Positions 1-11,876 are shown, numbered from the stretch's first letter. The stretch is DNA of 64,000 nucleotides from Salvia splendens (GCF_004379255.2 NC_056032.1:33205322-33269321); one strand, 5' to 3'. Notes: generated from the sequence alone by a model not told the origin. Numbers and translations are program-made.

Positions 1-1339
1 TTTGCCATAAAGACAAAGTATCTTGTACACATACGTTTAAAATATGACAAATACATCGTTGGTGAAAATACTTACCACTTACCACCGGGGAGCAAGCCGC
101 AATTAAATCGGATATACTTGCGGTGTTAGCGGTTGCGTTATCAAAACCAACTGAAAATATCTTGTTGCATAACTCATAATCATTCAAAACTTGAATAATT
201 AAAGATGCAATTGCTTGTGCGGTGTGTGGGGAAGGAAATTGTCTAAAACTAATTAAACGTTTACTTAAAGACCAACTATTGTCTATAAAATGACATGAAA
301 TTCCCATGTAAGAATTTCGTTGGAAAGAATCCGTCCAACATCGGAGCAAATATTAACTTTGTGCCCCAAGTTGGATAGAAATTTTCCAACTTCTTTTTTT
401 TTGTCAAAAAACTGACGGTTGTTAGATCTTTGAGCAGTAGAGGGTGGAATTCTTTTTGTAGCAACATTAAAAGCGGTTTGCATAGTAACTTCATATTTTT
501 TGTCATTAAAAAAATTAAACGGCAAATGTTTCATTGCCGCCCATCTTACCATAGCATCGGTAATATTTTTGGGATCATATTTAAATAGAGGCGTACCTGT
601 TTGAGACGATGAGCCGGCGGGGAAGTTTATTTGGCTTTGGAACTTAGTATGCCCATATTCCACGAGGTGTTTTGTCTTCAAATGGCGATGGAGAGTACCA
701 TATCCCCCAACGGTTCCAAATGGATAGACTTTATCGCAATAGTTGCAGTATGCTTTGAACTCACTTGTCTCCACGGTAGTGGTCAGATCATTAGGATTTG
801 AAATTACCACCGGGACCTTCTTGTAATGTTTGGTGAAAATATCGGATTTCAACTTGGGAGGCATCTTCTTCTTTTGTCGTCCTGCGGTAGGAGGAGCATC
901 GGCCTCCTCCTCATCATTTTCGCCAACTTGGCCGGTGCTAGATGGGGGGAATTGATGCGATCCATCATCGCCTTCGTCCGACGATAGATTCACATAGCCG
1001 AATGTGAATGCCCCCTTGTTGGTTGTCGTCGGCGAGGACAAGTAACAAGGCCGCATTTCGATCTTCTTCCTCCTACGAAAATTATACAACTAAGTAAAAA
1101 TACTAACACAAAAATAAAACACATAGACACATAGATGTTGAAAAATGAAATTATGAATTTAATAAAAATGAATTAACAAAAAACTAAAACATATTAGAAC
1201 TTACTTGAGCTCGAAGAGTGGCTCGTCTTCCCACCTCTTCCGCAACTTGTGCTCTAGTAGGGGCACGTCGACGACGAGTATCACTTTGATCTTGGGCAAT
1301 TCCCTTGCCCCGATCACCACCACGACGAGATGAAGACAT
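1..1339 (-). pseudogene. hAT transposase with BED zinc finger, frameshifted, open at window edge
   Basis: Exon 1 probably starts at the ATG at 1339 (MSSSRRGGDRGKG) and ends at a GT donor at 1205/1204. The acceptor lies at about 1073 or 1066; the phase-0 choice is the AG ending at 1066. Exon 2 encodes a BED-type finger (CNYCDKVYPFGTVGG then HLKTKH) and the start of the RNase H-like transposase core (KVNICSDV). A one-base deletion near 337 throws the frame off just after CSDV. Beyond it, another frame continues as YMGISCHFIDNSW and then DNATANTASI and FHQRCICHILN to the window edge, as in RICESLEEPER/Daysleeper-like hAT transposases. One lesion is visible, so the copy is recently dead, or alive if the indel is a sequencing error. 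Confidence 0.8.
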
Positions 1340-1540
1340 GATATTTATGGAAATTGAAAGTGGAGAATACAGAGTAGTGTGATTGTGTGAAGATGATAAC
1401 GTGAGCAACGTGAGTAAATTATGAGCGCAAATAACGTAAACAACTTGAGAGAATGAGGATGGAGAATAGAGAAATTGAGATTGAGAAGAGAAATTCTTAT
1501 TAACACAAGAATGGGGTGAGTAGAAATGAAGAGGAGGGGG

Positions 1541-1548
1541 TATTTATA
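1541..1548 (-). promoter_or_regulatory. TATA box of the hAT transposase
   Basis: The minus strand reads TATAAATA about 200 bp upstream of the probable start codon at 1339, inside the element and just inside its GC-rich subterminal repeats. Confidence 0.5.
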
Positions 1549-1885
1549 GGGGAAAATTGTGATTAAATTTTAAAAAAAATTCAAATTTCGAAAATTTGAA
1601 AATCCGGTGGAACCGCCGGTTTCGTCAACGGTTTCTGACAAAAACCGGAGTCCGCGGCAGTGGCTTCTGAAAAGGTTAGGAGTTGGCCTGAAAACTTGTC
1701 GGGAACCGCCGAACCAGCGGTTCCGGCGAAACCGGCGGTTCGGAACCGCCGGTTACGGTACTTTCAAAATCGAAACCTGAACCGGCCCAGTGGAACCTGC
1801 GGTTCCGGTCACGGTTCGAACCGTCGCCGATGGCTCCGGTTCCGGTCCGGTTCGTCCGGTTCGGTTCGGTTTGGGGACCTCTAGT

Positions 1886-2682
1886 GATAGGAAAGTTGCT
1901 ATTAAATATGGTAGAGACACTGCTCCTCTGGATTTGATTATTAGTTCCCTAAAATCTAAAGAAATGGAATTGAGGGAAAGAGCCTCTGAAAAAAATACTT
2001 TAAATAGGGCTTTAAATGTTAGAGGAAGATCTAAATCGAGAGGGGTGAATGAATCAAATGGTGGGTTTAATTCCAAGAAGAAATTCAAATCTAGGTCCAG
2101 TAGTAAAGACCCCAGATTTGTTAAGAAATGCTATAATTGTGGAGAAGCTGAGCATTTTAAAAGAGATTGCAATAAGCCTAAAAAGAATAAGCCTCCTAAT
2201 AACAATGGAAACCCTTAGATTGAAAATGTTGCTAATATTGCAAAGTTTGATGCTGAAAATGAATCTGTGTTTATGCTGCATGATATAGTGTACATAAATG
2301 CTTCCCCTATGTGTCCTTTTACATCAAATGATTGGTTGTGTGATTCCGGCTGTACATATCATGTTAGTCCCTTCAAGGAAGTGTTCACTGAGATAAAGCA
2401 TGTAACCAATACTTATGCGTCAATGGCTGATGACAAGAAGTGTGAAATTCTTGGTATTGACACAGTTTGTTTGAAATTTGAGAATGACTATGTGTTGAAT
2501 TTGAAGGATGTGAGATATGTTCCAGAATTATGCTATAATTTGATGTCATGCACTGCTTTAGAAAACTCTGGCATGGGTGGAAAATGGGGGGAAGGAGGTG
2601 CATGAACATCTGTAAAGGTTCCATGTGTTTGTTCAAGGCCAAAAGAAAATGTGGGTTGTATGTCTGTACTACTGTGCCTCTT
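1886..2682 (+). pseudogene. Copia-1 gag C-terminus and protease
   Basis: The frame opens at the hAT junction and runs through a basic region to a CCHC knuckle (CYNCGEAEHFKRDC). An in-frame TAG at 2216-2218 interrupts it, then the same frame continues to the aspartic protease site (WLCDSGCTYHVSP) and a Copia flap region (LKDVRYVPELCYNLMS). A frameshift near 2590 moves the frame; the gag-pre-integrase segment (KAKRKCGLYVC) is read in the next frame up to the solo LTR. Two lesions make it a pseudogene. Confidence 0.85.
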
Positions 2683-4149
2683 TGTAGGGAGAGAGGTTGA
2701 TGTGTGTGAAAATGCGATACCAAGTCCTATGAACCCACTAGATCACTTGGTCTAGGAACTCAATGAAACACGGAATACTCTGTCATTGTACACACAAAAC
2801 TCCCCTTCAAAGATCCCTCAACCCGAATACTATGGATTAGTATAGAGAAGCAAGGGTCGATCCCACGAAGACGGACACGTAAGAAAGTATTTAGAGACTC
2901 TTGACAAAAGGCGGCTGCTGCCACGCAAACTGGGTTGAGGTATAACTACAACTAGACCTAGGCAAAAAATGTAACACTAGACCTAGAATACTGTAAACAT
3001 GCTGAGATTAAACGTCCTCATGACTGCTAGATATTAAATTCACTTCCTAGACCGTGTAAACGACAACGACTACCTAACTTAGCTAGACAGAAAATGAATA
3101 ATAGTGGGGACCATCATTCCAAAAATAGCAGGTACGGCAGAAAAGCTGCAAATAACGAACTGGGAATTTAACTAACAACGACATACATTTCTCTAGCTGA
3201 ATCAGACACGAAGATGAAGGAAACAGAGCACATACCCTGATTCGAACAGAGTATAAAAGTTTGGTCGTCAGAAACTTGCAACAAACCGGAAATAACAAGG
3301 ATCTACATAAACTAGACGGAGCGAAATAAAAACACGAAGGCTAGGCATCAAATTAAACCAACTCTGTTCAGATCTCTCGTCGGATGCTTCATCCACTCCG
3401 GATCCAAGCGATCCGAGTCCTACAACAACCAGAATCATCCCCATAACTTCTGATTCTAAAGATCTACTCCGATCAACAACCAATTCAAACAATTCTACAC
3501 AGATTCAGTGAGCAAATGCGAAAAGCATCCAAAACAAGTACTAGCACGAACTCCAGAAAAAACACAGTAACTCAAGCAGAAACAAACACCATCAACATTA
3601 TGGAAAATAACTTGCATAAACCCACAGAATAAAGGGTAAACATAGTGCCGAGCTTCGAACAACGAAGCTCGGTGAAATCCACAAAATAACGAGAAATAAA
3701 TTGGAAATTGTTTCTTCGTCCTCGACAGGACGGTGTTACACCCAAATGAAACTACTGTAAACAGGAAGTGAACCCAGACGTGAACCCCCGAATTTCCCAA
3801 AAAGAACCCAAGTGTGTAAGAGAAAAGTGAGCTCCTAGCTACAATCCGTAACGAGGCCTCCACCGAGAAGGTCCCTCTAGAATGCATGCTTCCTTATATA
3901 GGCGCGAACATAATCTTCTAGAAGCCTTCGTAGAAATCTCCATTCTACCCTTCAGCTCCGAGATTTCCTCCGTCTTGCAATTTCCTCCACAATGCTAACT
4001 TTTTCGCCAGTTTCCTCGGACCATGTGATTGTCATCTCTCTTTCCTGGACCTGGCAAAATTCTTCTACACACCTGGCTTAAGACGTGTGTTAGACCCCGT
4101 AATTTCATGAATTTATCCCCTAGACCTATGCATGAAATTAGCCTTATCA
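2683..4149. mobile_element. Solo LTR (about 1.47 kb) inserted in Copia-1
   Basis: The segment begins TG and ends CA and is flanked by a perfect 5-bp duplication CTCTT (2678-2682 and 4150-4154). Removing it plus one CTCTT joins the Copia-1 frame exactly (...TTVPL then TCEKAFANV...). It has no retroviral-type coding sequence, primer-binding site or polypurine tract, so a solo LTR is the simplest reading. The minus strand starts TGATAAGGCTAATTTCATGC, which resembles Ty3/gypsy LTR starts, so the parent may lie on that strand. The parent family is not identified. Open frames inside it match nothing. Confidence 0.75.
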
Positions 4150-5990
4150 CTCTTACTTGCGAAAAGGCATTTGCCAATGTTGTGAAATCTGATAAATTGA
4201 TGTTATGGCATAATAGACTAGGTCACATGAGTGAAAAGGGGCTGAATATTCTGAAAAGGCATGCTATCTTGTCTGAATCTGATGTTCATGGTGATTTGTC
4301 TTTCTGTGACACATGTGTGCTAGGTAAACAACATAGGGTTATCTTTCCTACTCAAGTGCCTGCAAATATTAGTAGAAATATTTTGGAATACTTGCATATG
4401 GATGTGTGGGGCCCTGCCTCTATGTCTTCCCACTCTAGGTCTGTGTATTTCCTGTCTATAATTGATGATTTTTCAAGGAAAGTCTTGTGTTTTCTTATGA
4501 AACATAAGTATGATGTTTTTGGAAACCTTGTTACTTGGAAAAACTTTATTGAAACTCAGTCTAGGAAAAGGATCAAGGCTATTAGAACTGATAATGGTTT
4601 GAAGTTTTGTAATAAACAAATGGATGGTATATGTGTTGGTTTTGGTATTAAGAGTCATAAAACTGTGCCTTATACCCCACAACAAAATGGGGTTGCTGAA
4701 AGAATGAATAGGGCTTTACTTGATATAAAGTGAGATGCATGTTAGCTAAATCTGGTTTGTCCAAAAAGTTTTGGGGTGAAGCTTTGACGACTGCTACTTA
4801 TCTTGTGAATAGATCTCCTTCTGTGCATTTGTTAGGATAGTGTCTTGAGTATGTGTTTACTGGAAAATCCCTTAACCTTTCTCATCTGAGGGTGTTTGGT
4901 TGTTCTGCTTTTGTGCACACTAAAACTGACAAACTTGAACCTAGATCTAGAAAAGGTGTGTTTTTGGGTTATCCTGAAGGTGTGAAACGGTATAGAGTAT
5001 GGCTGAAAGATGAGCCTGGGTTTAGAGTCATCATTAGCAGGGATGTTGTGTTTAATGAAACTTAGTTCCCCTGCTTGAAATTGACTGAAAACCTTGCTCC
5101 ACAGAGTGTGGACAATGACCCTCTCACTGAGGTGGAGCCCACAGACAAGCCCACTGATGTGAAGCATCCACAAGATGTTCCAAGTGAGATGGAGCAACCA
5201 TTTTGGAACTCTACACCAATCTATGCACCTAGTGAAACACCTAACGAGGGAAATCTGCAAGATAATGTTGTTATTAATGTGCCCTTGCCTGACAATGTGG
5301 ATAATGCTGATGAAATGCATGCTAGTCCTGTTAGAGTGAATGCTCCCTTGCCTCCCCAGAATGTGTTAAATAGTCCCTCGGGGGTTCAAAATGCTATTGA
5401 TGCTCCCAACTTGAATGATTATGTGTTATCTAGAGATAGGACTAGAAGGAAGAATATTCAAAAACCTGCTAGATATGATGGCTATGTAGGGTTGGTTGCA
5501 TTGATCAATTTGGCTTTTAATGTGCATGAATCTGATGTGAATGAACCTCAATCTTATAAGCAGGCCACTAAATATAAGTTCAGGAATGAATGGCATAAAG
5601 CCATGTTGGAGGAAATGAATTCACTAAAAATCAATCTTACTTGGATACTTGTACCCCTGCCTCTTGGTGCTTCCGTGGTAGATTGCAGATGACTTTATAA
5701 GCTAAAATTTGAGGTGGAGGGTCTGAGATACAAGGCCAGATTAGTGACCAAGGGTTTTACTCAACAAGAGGGGTAGATTACACTGAAATATTTGCTCACG
5801 TTGTTAAATTTACTACTGTGAGATTAATGCTTACATTGTGTGCTCATTTTAATTGGGAATTGAAACAAATGGATGTCAAAACTTCTTTCTTGTATGGTGA
5901 TTTGGATAAACCAATTTATATGAAACTGCTTGAAGGCTTTGTTGATCGTAAGTTTCCTAATCATGTGTGTTTGGGATAAAAAAAAGCTTC
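4150..5990 (+). pseudogene. Copia-1 integrase and partial reverse transcriptase
   Basis: The pre-integrase motif LWHNRLGHMSEKGL is followed by the integrase core (HMDVWGP, IDDFSRK, RTDNGLKF, TPQQNGVAER). A frameshift near 4731, TAG codons at 4838 and 5063 and a TGA at 5690 (a tryptophan codon in the family) interrupt the frame. Reverse transcriptase begins with KARLVTKGFTQQEG and QMDVKTSFLYGDL, with a one-base deletion near 5773. It stops near 5976, before the YVDD box. The residue after RTDNG is leucine where a GGE stretch is usual. Confidence 0.88.
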
Positions 5991-6179
5991 AGTAAAATCT
6001 AAATTACGACATGTCAATTCAGTAAAATTCTAAAAAGTGTTACAATAAAGTAATAAAACATTCTTTTAAGACATTCTTTTAATTTCAATTTTAAATTAAA
6101 AAAAACGTTACTTTATAATTATGGCAAAATTTACCCTTTTAAAATAAGAAAAAATTGGCCGCAACGCAACATAATTGTA

Positions 6180-6204
6180 GATAATAATAATAATAATAAT
6201 AATG
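6180..6204. repeat. (AAT)n microsatellite
   Basis: Eight or so perfect AAT/ATA units in an AT-rich setting. Confidence 0.8.
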
Positions 6205-7860
6205 GCGCATTATCACACATCAATAGAGTTGAAAGTTACACCAATGTGATCTTAATTAGGCAGATCATACCCAAAATTAGCAATTTAGGCTTAAGTTGAA
6301 GAAAATGTAATTGAAAAATAATGAAAAAGCCATTAATCAGACTGTTCCAACTACCAAAATGTGGGTCAAATTAATGATAAAATTCCAGAATGTATAGTAA
6401 GTAGCCCATGTGCAATTTGGGTCGATTTCAATTCGCCTCTGCCATCAAATCAATATCTGATAAGAAGACCACAAAGCTAATCTGGAATCCTAGATAAGGT
6501 TAATTATTTCCATTTCATCTATTTGCAAACAATTAATTCCATTGCACCTGCCATTTAATTTTATTTTATTGATTATTTTCATATATACCTTTTCTAATTC
6601 TCTATCAGAATCATTAATGCCGGTTGTGGCTTCATGCGTTTGGTCCCATTGCATCAACCTCATGCACTATTTTTTCCCACAAACTTTCAAATATCTTCAC
6701 GTTTGTGAAGATTGTAAAATAACTCATGAATTTATATTGATTTTACTTGTAAAAGTTTACAACTAATGATCTAATCCCTTTAATTTTTTATACATATGTG
6801 ATTATGCACACCGAAACCGTGGTTAAAATCCAGTTTCATATCCATGTTGACATCTATATCATATCATTTTCTAACTATCGAAAAATAAATGAGAAAACCT
6901 CTATTAAAAAAATAATAAAAAGAATTGATATTTAGTTTGAAAATCCAGAAGTTAAAATGAAATTACAAAATGAATATAATTTGATAATCTTTTACAATTA
7001 ATTATAGAAATACTTGCACTTTATATTTGGATGGGTGACATGGGTCAGAGCCCAAACTAAATGCGATATTATTAACCGTTCAGACGATGACAGCTGTCGC
7101 ATTTCATAACTATACTAAAATAGTACTCCCCGACTACATTATATTAGCCATTTATTAGCAACAATACGACTTAAGACCCAATATTATTTAATTAGACTTA
7201 CAAAGCTAGTTGATTGTGAGTTGTGACGCTTTTATTATATACTCCATAATTAATAATACTATGTATAAAACTATATGCAACGGTATATGTATATTTGTTT
7301 TATTATTTGATTGTGAGTTATCACTTGTTTGTGGATATTTATACACTGTTTTATACGTTAAAATACGCAAGAAATAAATGACTTAGCTAGACGATCAAAT
7401 TCAAATTGAATATGTAAATAAAGCATGCTTATATCTTTCTAAAATAGAGCATTAATTATCCATTGAGCTAAATAAAAGATTAAAGGATGAGAAGGGAAAT
7501 TCCCAAGATGGATGGTGAGAAAATTAAGATGATCAACCAATGGGAGTCAGCCACGTTTACCAGCCCCGAAATGTTAGTACCTAGCAGTCGGCTAATTGTT
7601 TAGTCATCATGGTGCATTCGTATCAATTATTGGATACCGGCACATATTGAAGATTTAGTAATATATCGAATTTTTTTACTATTATCGTCATCTCGATATA
7701 ATGTGACAAGATACCTATATAAGAATTCCAATTAATAGAATCGAGATGTTTCGAGGGAAAAAACAAACTCGCCCATTCACGCTCGAAAATAATTTTTAAT
7801 GCAGGCCGGCTAATGTTTAAATATAAACTACTTCAATATTAATCCTAAAAGCGACAAATA

Positions 7861-8180
7861 TCATTGCAGCAAAAAAAGCGATTCCGTCGCCTTGGCGGCC
7901 CCCACATTCCGGTCCGACATCATGTGAGGGGGTTCAATCAGAGTACGCAGTAGCACGTTAAGGGGGAGGTCTTAACCCATTGGCTGCCAGAAGCCTATCT
8001 CCTAAGGCCTCACACTTGTGCCTGAGAGATGTAAGCAACTACACGACATACAAATATCATGTAGTGTATCACGTGGTAGTCATAGTTGTAAAGTTGCTAG
8101 TACTTAATAAACAATGGTCTTTGGTTCAAATTATAATGGGTAAACATATTTGATATTAATACTTGTTAATATTTGATAAA
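7861..8180 (+). repeat. Unrecognised GC-rich block followed by a possible tRNA-derived (SINE-like) segment
   Basis: About 200 bp (7861-8062) stands out from its AT-rich surroundings. A weak box-B-like motif (GGTTCAAATT, near 8122) lies about 60 bp downstream, preceded by a poor box-A-like stretch. I cannot assign the block to a family. A decayed SINE is possible but poorly supported. Confidence 0.25.
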
Positions 8181-8837
8181 GCCATATTACATTTTAGCTT
8201 ATGCCCAGTGGAGTAATTTTCTCATCATATTTCTCTTATTAATCCATATTACATCTTATCTCATTTTTTCCATAACTTCTTCTTTTATCATAAATAAGTG
8301 AGTTTTGTGTAAATGATTGGAGATTCTATTAATCAAGATACTTAATTGCGTTGATCTATATTGCATCTTATTTTATGTCGTACCAAAATGAACTTTTAAA
8401 ATATTATATGACACTTGAACCTTTACTAAACTGTAGTAGCAGTGTTATTTTTGTATTTGTTTCTTAATTAGAATCATTGATATTTCGTATGTACTAGTAT
8501 TAATTATTTATATTTATGAAATTTGATTTTCACTAAGTAATGGCAAATAAATCTAAGTGTATGTTCTTGATAACGTCAATTTGGAAGCTAGAAAAATTCA
8601 TACAATTTTATAAACGTAGTAGTCCTCTATCCACAATTAAAAGTTTCATATTGTTATTTTGAATATATATCATAAAAATATAGTATCATTTTTATTTTAC
8701 GGTAGAATTGACTTTGCTGCATGCGTCCGTAATTATATTTATGCGCTTTCTTATAGAGTAACTATATTAATATGAAATTCACTAATTTCTTATGAAGTGT
8801 TTGTGCCTCATATGTCAATTGTCAGGCTACATATAGG

Positions 8838-10018
8838 CAGGGGCGGACACACATACAAAGAGGGTAGGGCTGAAGCCCTTACCCAATTTTTTTTTTATTT
8901 TCTACTTTCAAAATTTTTAAAATTTTAAAAAATTATGTTAAGCCCTTATCAAAATAATGCTACCGAAGAACAAATTATTTTGGATGCATAACTGTACGGG
9001 GCTGAAAATTAAAGAAAGGAAAAGTTAAAATCTAGAGAAGAAACGTAACAATGGTGTTGGAGAAGTAAGGAAGAAGAAGACTATTTTCATATATAAATTA
9101 ATATAAAAGCAATAATCACATGGACCCCACTTTAAATGTTTGACAGGCTCGTAACTTGTAAAAAAGAGTGTATTGTAAAAGTGTGGTTGCTTTTAAAAGT
9201 TGAACACGTTTTTGTATTAAATTTTAGTAAAGGAGATTACATTTTAGTTGGCCCACATCCCACACGTTTTTTAGATTTTAAAAATTAAAAAGGAGAAACA
9301 GAGGGTTTCATTTTGAAGTTTACAGAGGGCGCCGAAACAGAAACAACATCATTTTATAAAAGTGGAGTTTGAGTCTTTGAAACTTTAGAGAAATTAATAT
9401 TCAAATTCTTCACAAAGAGGTAAGGAGTTTATTAAAGTTGTTAATATTATATTCTATTTCTTGTTTTTGTAAAATTTTGATAGAATAGTTGCAAGCTAAA
9501 AAGTTATAACAATGGTTAATTGCAAGCTAATATTTGTGATTGTCGGATTATGGAGTTGGCATTGGTTTTTCCGTTGGTTTATCGGATTATGGAGTTGGCA
9601 TTGGTTTTACCTGTTGCTACTGCTTCTGTTGAGAGAGCATTTTCTGCAATGAAGACTATCAAGACCGACTTGCGAAATCAGATGGGAGATGAGTGGATGA
9701 ATGATAGTTTAATTGTGTACATTGAGAAGGACATGTTTTCAACGATTGATAATGAAAAAATCTTGCAACGTTTTCAATCGATGAGAACGCGTAGAATTCA
9801 GTTGCCATCGCTTTAGACGTAAAACCGCAACTATGACATGTTATTTTTATTAGATATATTTTGGACTACTTCGTATTAAATATATATGCATTTTATAGTT
9901 TTTACGGTTTTTATATTGTATAATTATATATATATATATATATATATTATGTTTGACCGTGAAAAAATATATAGTGAAGTCCAGTCCTTACAGTCAATTT
10001 TTTCTGCGTCCGCCCCTG
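8838..10018. mobile_element. Non-autonomous hAT element with perfect target duplication
   Basis: The ends are an 11-bp inverted repeat CAGGGGCGGAC, and the element is flanked by identical 8-bp copies of CATATAGG (8830-8837 and 10019-10026), the hAT signature. At 1181 bp it is far shorter than an autonomous element. Inside are AT-rich sequence, a short TA run near 9925-9945 and the C-terminal end of an hAT transposase. The duplication has not decayed, which suggests a fairly recent insertion. Confidence 0.93.
9520..9816 (+). pseudogene. hAT transposase C-terminal dimerisation remnant
   Basis: The frame contains LVLPVATASVERAFSAMK and later NDSLIVYIEKDMF, the hAT C-terminal dimerisation region (as in zinc-finger MYM-type 1-like transposases). 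The BED finger and catalytic core are missing. The N-terminal part comes from a tandem duplication of about 40 bp (TCGGATTATGGAGTTGGCAT twice, near 9543-9608). It cannot catalyse transposition, and there is no evidence that it is translated. Confidence 0.8.
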
Positions 10019-10115
10019 CATATAGGCACCATCTTAAACATAAAAATCGATGCAATAAGAAATCAAGTGTTTAATGAAGAAAAAAAGTAAAAGTTACAAA
10101 AAGTTGAAGAAAGAA

Positions 10116-11087
10116 TTAAGATTGGGGATATTCGAAAATTCGCATAGCAGAATTAACAATACCAAATCCCCCATCTATGAACAAATTTTGGCCGCTCACA
10201 TATTTAGCCTCATCACTAGCAAGAAAAACAGCCGCATTCGCAACATCTGGCGCTTTAAGAGTCGCACATTTGAGATTGGCCATAGCACGCATTGCTTCCT
10301 CAAGCGCCTCATCATCAAGCGCCAAATACTTCCTCGACAAATCCGTCGCAAGCGCATACGGCGACAAGCAATTCACCCTTATACCAAACTGCCCCAACTC
10401 CACCGCCGCATTCCTAGTCAGCCCCAGCACCGCATGCTTCGACGCCGTGTAGGCGTGCGTTGCGGCGCCCCCGATCCCCGACGACAGGCTCGCCATCGAG
10501 ATGATGGCGCCGCTGCGGGCGGGGATCATCACTCTCGCGGCGTGCTTCGTGCCTAGGAAGACGCCCGTCACGTTCACGGCCAGCACGCGCTCGAAGTCCG
10601 CCTTCTCGTTGTCCGCGATCCGCGCCTTCGGGGGGTCCGCGACGCCCGCGTTGTTCACCATGATGTCGAGCTTGCCGTAGGCTTTGACCGTCTGGTCAAC
10701 GGCGTTACGGATGTGGTCCTCGTTGGTTACGTCGCAGTGGATGTAGGTTGAGTTTGAGGCGCCGATTTGTTTGACGGCGGATTGGCCTAATTCGTCTTGG
10801 ACGTCCGCGATTGCCACTTTGGCGCCGTGGTTGGAGAAGAATTTCGCCGTGCATTCTCCGATTCCGGTGGATCCTCCGGTCACCAGAGCTACTTTTCCTT
10901 CTAGCCTTTAGTTCAATTTAAGTTAGTGGTTGGAGAAATGAATAAATGGAGTAAGTATATCTTTGTCACACAAACATAGATCTTTCTATAAATAGAGAGG
11001 ATCAAACATTGAGCTAATTAAGGAATCTAAGGATGAGAAGGAAATTTACCTCCTAGTGAGAGCAGAGATAGTTGAGAAGCTTGCCAT
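10116..11087 (-). CDS. NAD-dependent short-chain dehydrogenase, plant SDR110C type (secoisolariciresinol/borneol dehydrogenase-like)
   Basis: Two exons: 11087-11050 (ATG; MASFSTISALTR) and 10905-10116, joined across a 144-bp intron with GT and AG borders that splits an Arg codon. The 275-residue product is the usual length. It shows the Rossmann cofactor motif TGGSTGIG (residues 22-29), an acidic residue at the end of strand 2 (D47; favours NAD over NADP), NNAG (97-100) and the catalytic set S152, Y165, K169 (YTASK). Relatives oxidise alcohols of lignans, monoterpenoids, xanthoxin or tropane precursors; substrate cannot be decided from sequence. There is no transit peptide, so it is probably cytosolic. 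No internal stop or frameshift was seen. Three Stowaway-like MITEs and an hAT end lie within 1.4 kb upstream. Confidence 0.92.
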
Positions 11088-11161
11088 GATGCTGAGTGCT
11101 GTGCTGTGCTGTGCTTTGAGAAATTTGAAACTTTTTAAAGGCTGTTTCTATCAATTTAATA

Positions 11162-11396
11162 TTCCCTCCGTCCACGATTTAAAGTCTTTTTTGACTCGGT
11201 GCGGAAGGAAAGTGGATTGAAAAAGTCAATGGAATGTGTATTTCACTTTATATATTGGTTTTTTTAATAGAATGTGAGTGTAAACAGTTATGAGAAGTGA
11301 AGTCCATTTACCAAAAAGAAAAAAATAAATGTGGACATTATTTTATGAACGAAACAAACTGACAAACGTGAACATTATTTTGTGGATGGAGGGAAG
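11162..11396. mobile_element. Stowaway-like MITE (Tc1/mariner)
   Basis: Imperfect inverted ends (TTCCCTCCGTCCAC left, CTTCCCTCCATCCAC on the right read in reverse) lie next to TA dinucleotides on both sides. It is about 235 bp with no coding capacity and sits 75 bp upstream of the dehydrogenase start codon, so it may overlap the promoter. Confidence 0.75.
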
Positions 11397-11876
11397 TAAG
11401 TTTATTCCTAGTTTCATTTATAGAGCACTATACTAATCCATATTATAAAAAACGCCATATTTGTTTACCATCGAGCGTATAATATATTGGAGTATGAAGC
11501 TATGAAGAAAATCAGTCGGTGACAGTGGCGGAGCCACCAAAAACTAGGCTTACATACAATATACATTTAGGCTCAGTTTAATTTTGTGACATAGTAATTA
11601 GCAATTCTATCCGTCATTAGCTATTCATTTATTATAAACGGCGAATATATCATGTTGACCTAGCTAGTTGATGTTTATCAATCCATTTAGCTTATGTTGT
11701 AGAGCACGATGCCGTCATTTTCAATATTATAATGATACAAAAGATAGTAGTGTTGAAAATTTGAAATTAGTTGTACTGAAAAGTATAAAGGACAATATTT
11801 CTCTTATTTTATATGAATGGAAATGGGTGTTTGTTTATTAGTATCATTTAATCTAAGTTACTATAAAATCATACTA

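Larger units (their letters stand above)
1..1883 (-). mobile_element. hAT DNA transposon, 5' part, inserted in Copia-1 gag
   Basis: The right end, read on the minus strand, begins TAGAGGTCCCCAAACCG and runs into about 290 bp (roughly 1590-1883) of GC-rich subterminal motifs built on accgg/ggttcc, typical of plant hAT ends. Inward lie a TATA box, a small first exon and a BED-finger transposase reading leftward off the window edge. On the right, Copia gag coding sequence starts at once. The 8 bp next to the end (1884-1891, GTGATAGG) should be one copy of the target duplication; the other copy lies outside the window. Confidence 0.85.
1884..5990 (+). mobile_element. Copia-1: degenerate, 3'-truncated Ty1/copia retrotransposon
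   Basis: Gag zinc knuckle, protease, integrase and the start of reverse transcriptase follow in normal Copia order on the plus strand. The 5' part is cut off by the hAT insertion and lies beyond the left edge. The 3' part stops inside reverse transcriptase near 5976, with no RNase H and no 3' LTR. A solo LTR interrupts it at 2683-4149. Several stops and frameshifts show it is an old copy. Confidence 0.9.
5991..8829. other. AT-rich intergenic region, no gene seen
   Basis: About 2.8 kb without a supportable coding region. It holds an (AAT)n microsatellite near 6180-6204, two stretches resembling DNA flanking the dehydrogenase gene (about 7430-7515 and 7797-7850), and a GC-rich block at 7861-8062. 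A short open frame at 6542-6766 has no recognisable family and looks like chance. Confidence 0.7.

Noticed and set aside
3083..3887. Minus-strand frames in the solo LTR
   Set aside because: No domain recognised; they lie within a TG...CA block with target duplications, best explained as LTR.
10074..10556. Plus-strand open frames opposite the dehydrogenase
   Set aside because: Shadows of the GC-rich coding strand; the minus-strand frame has clear SDR motifs.
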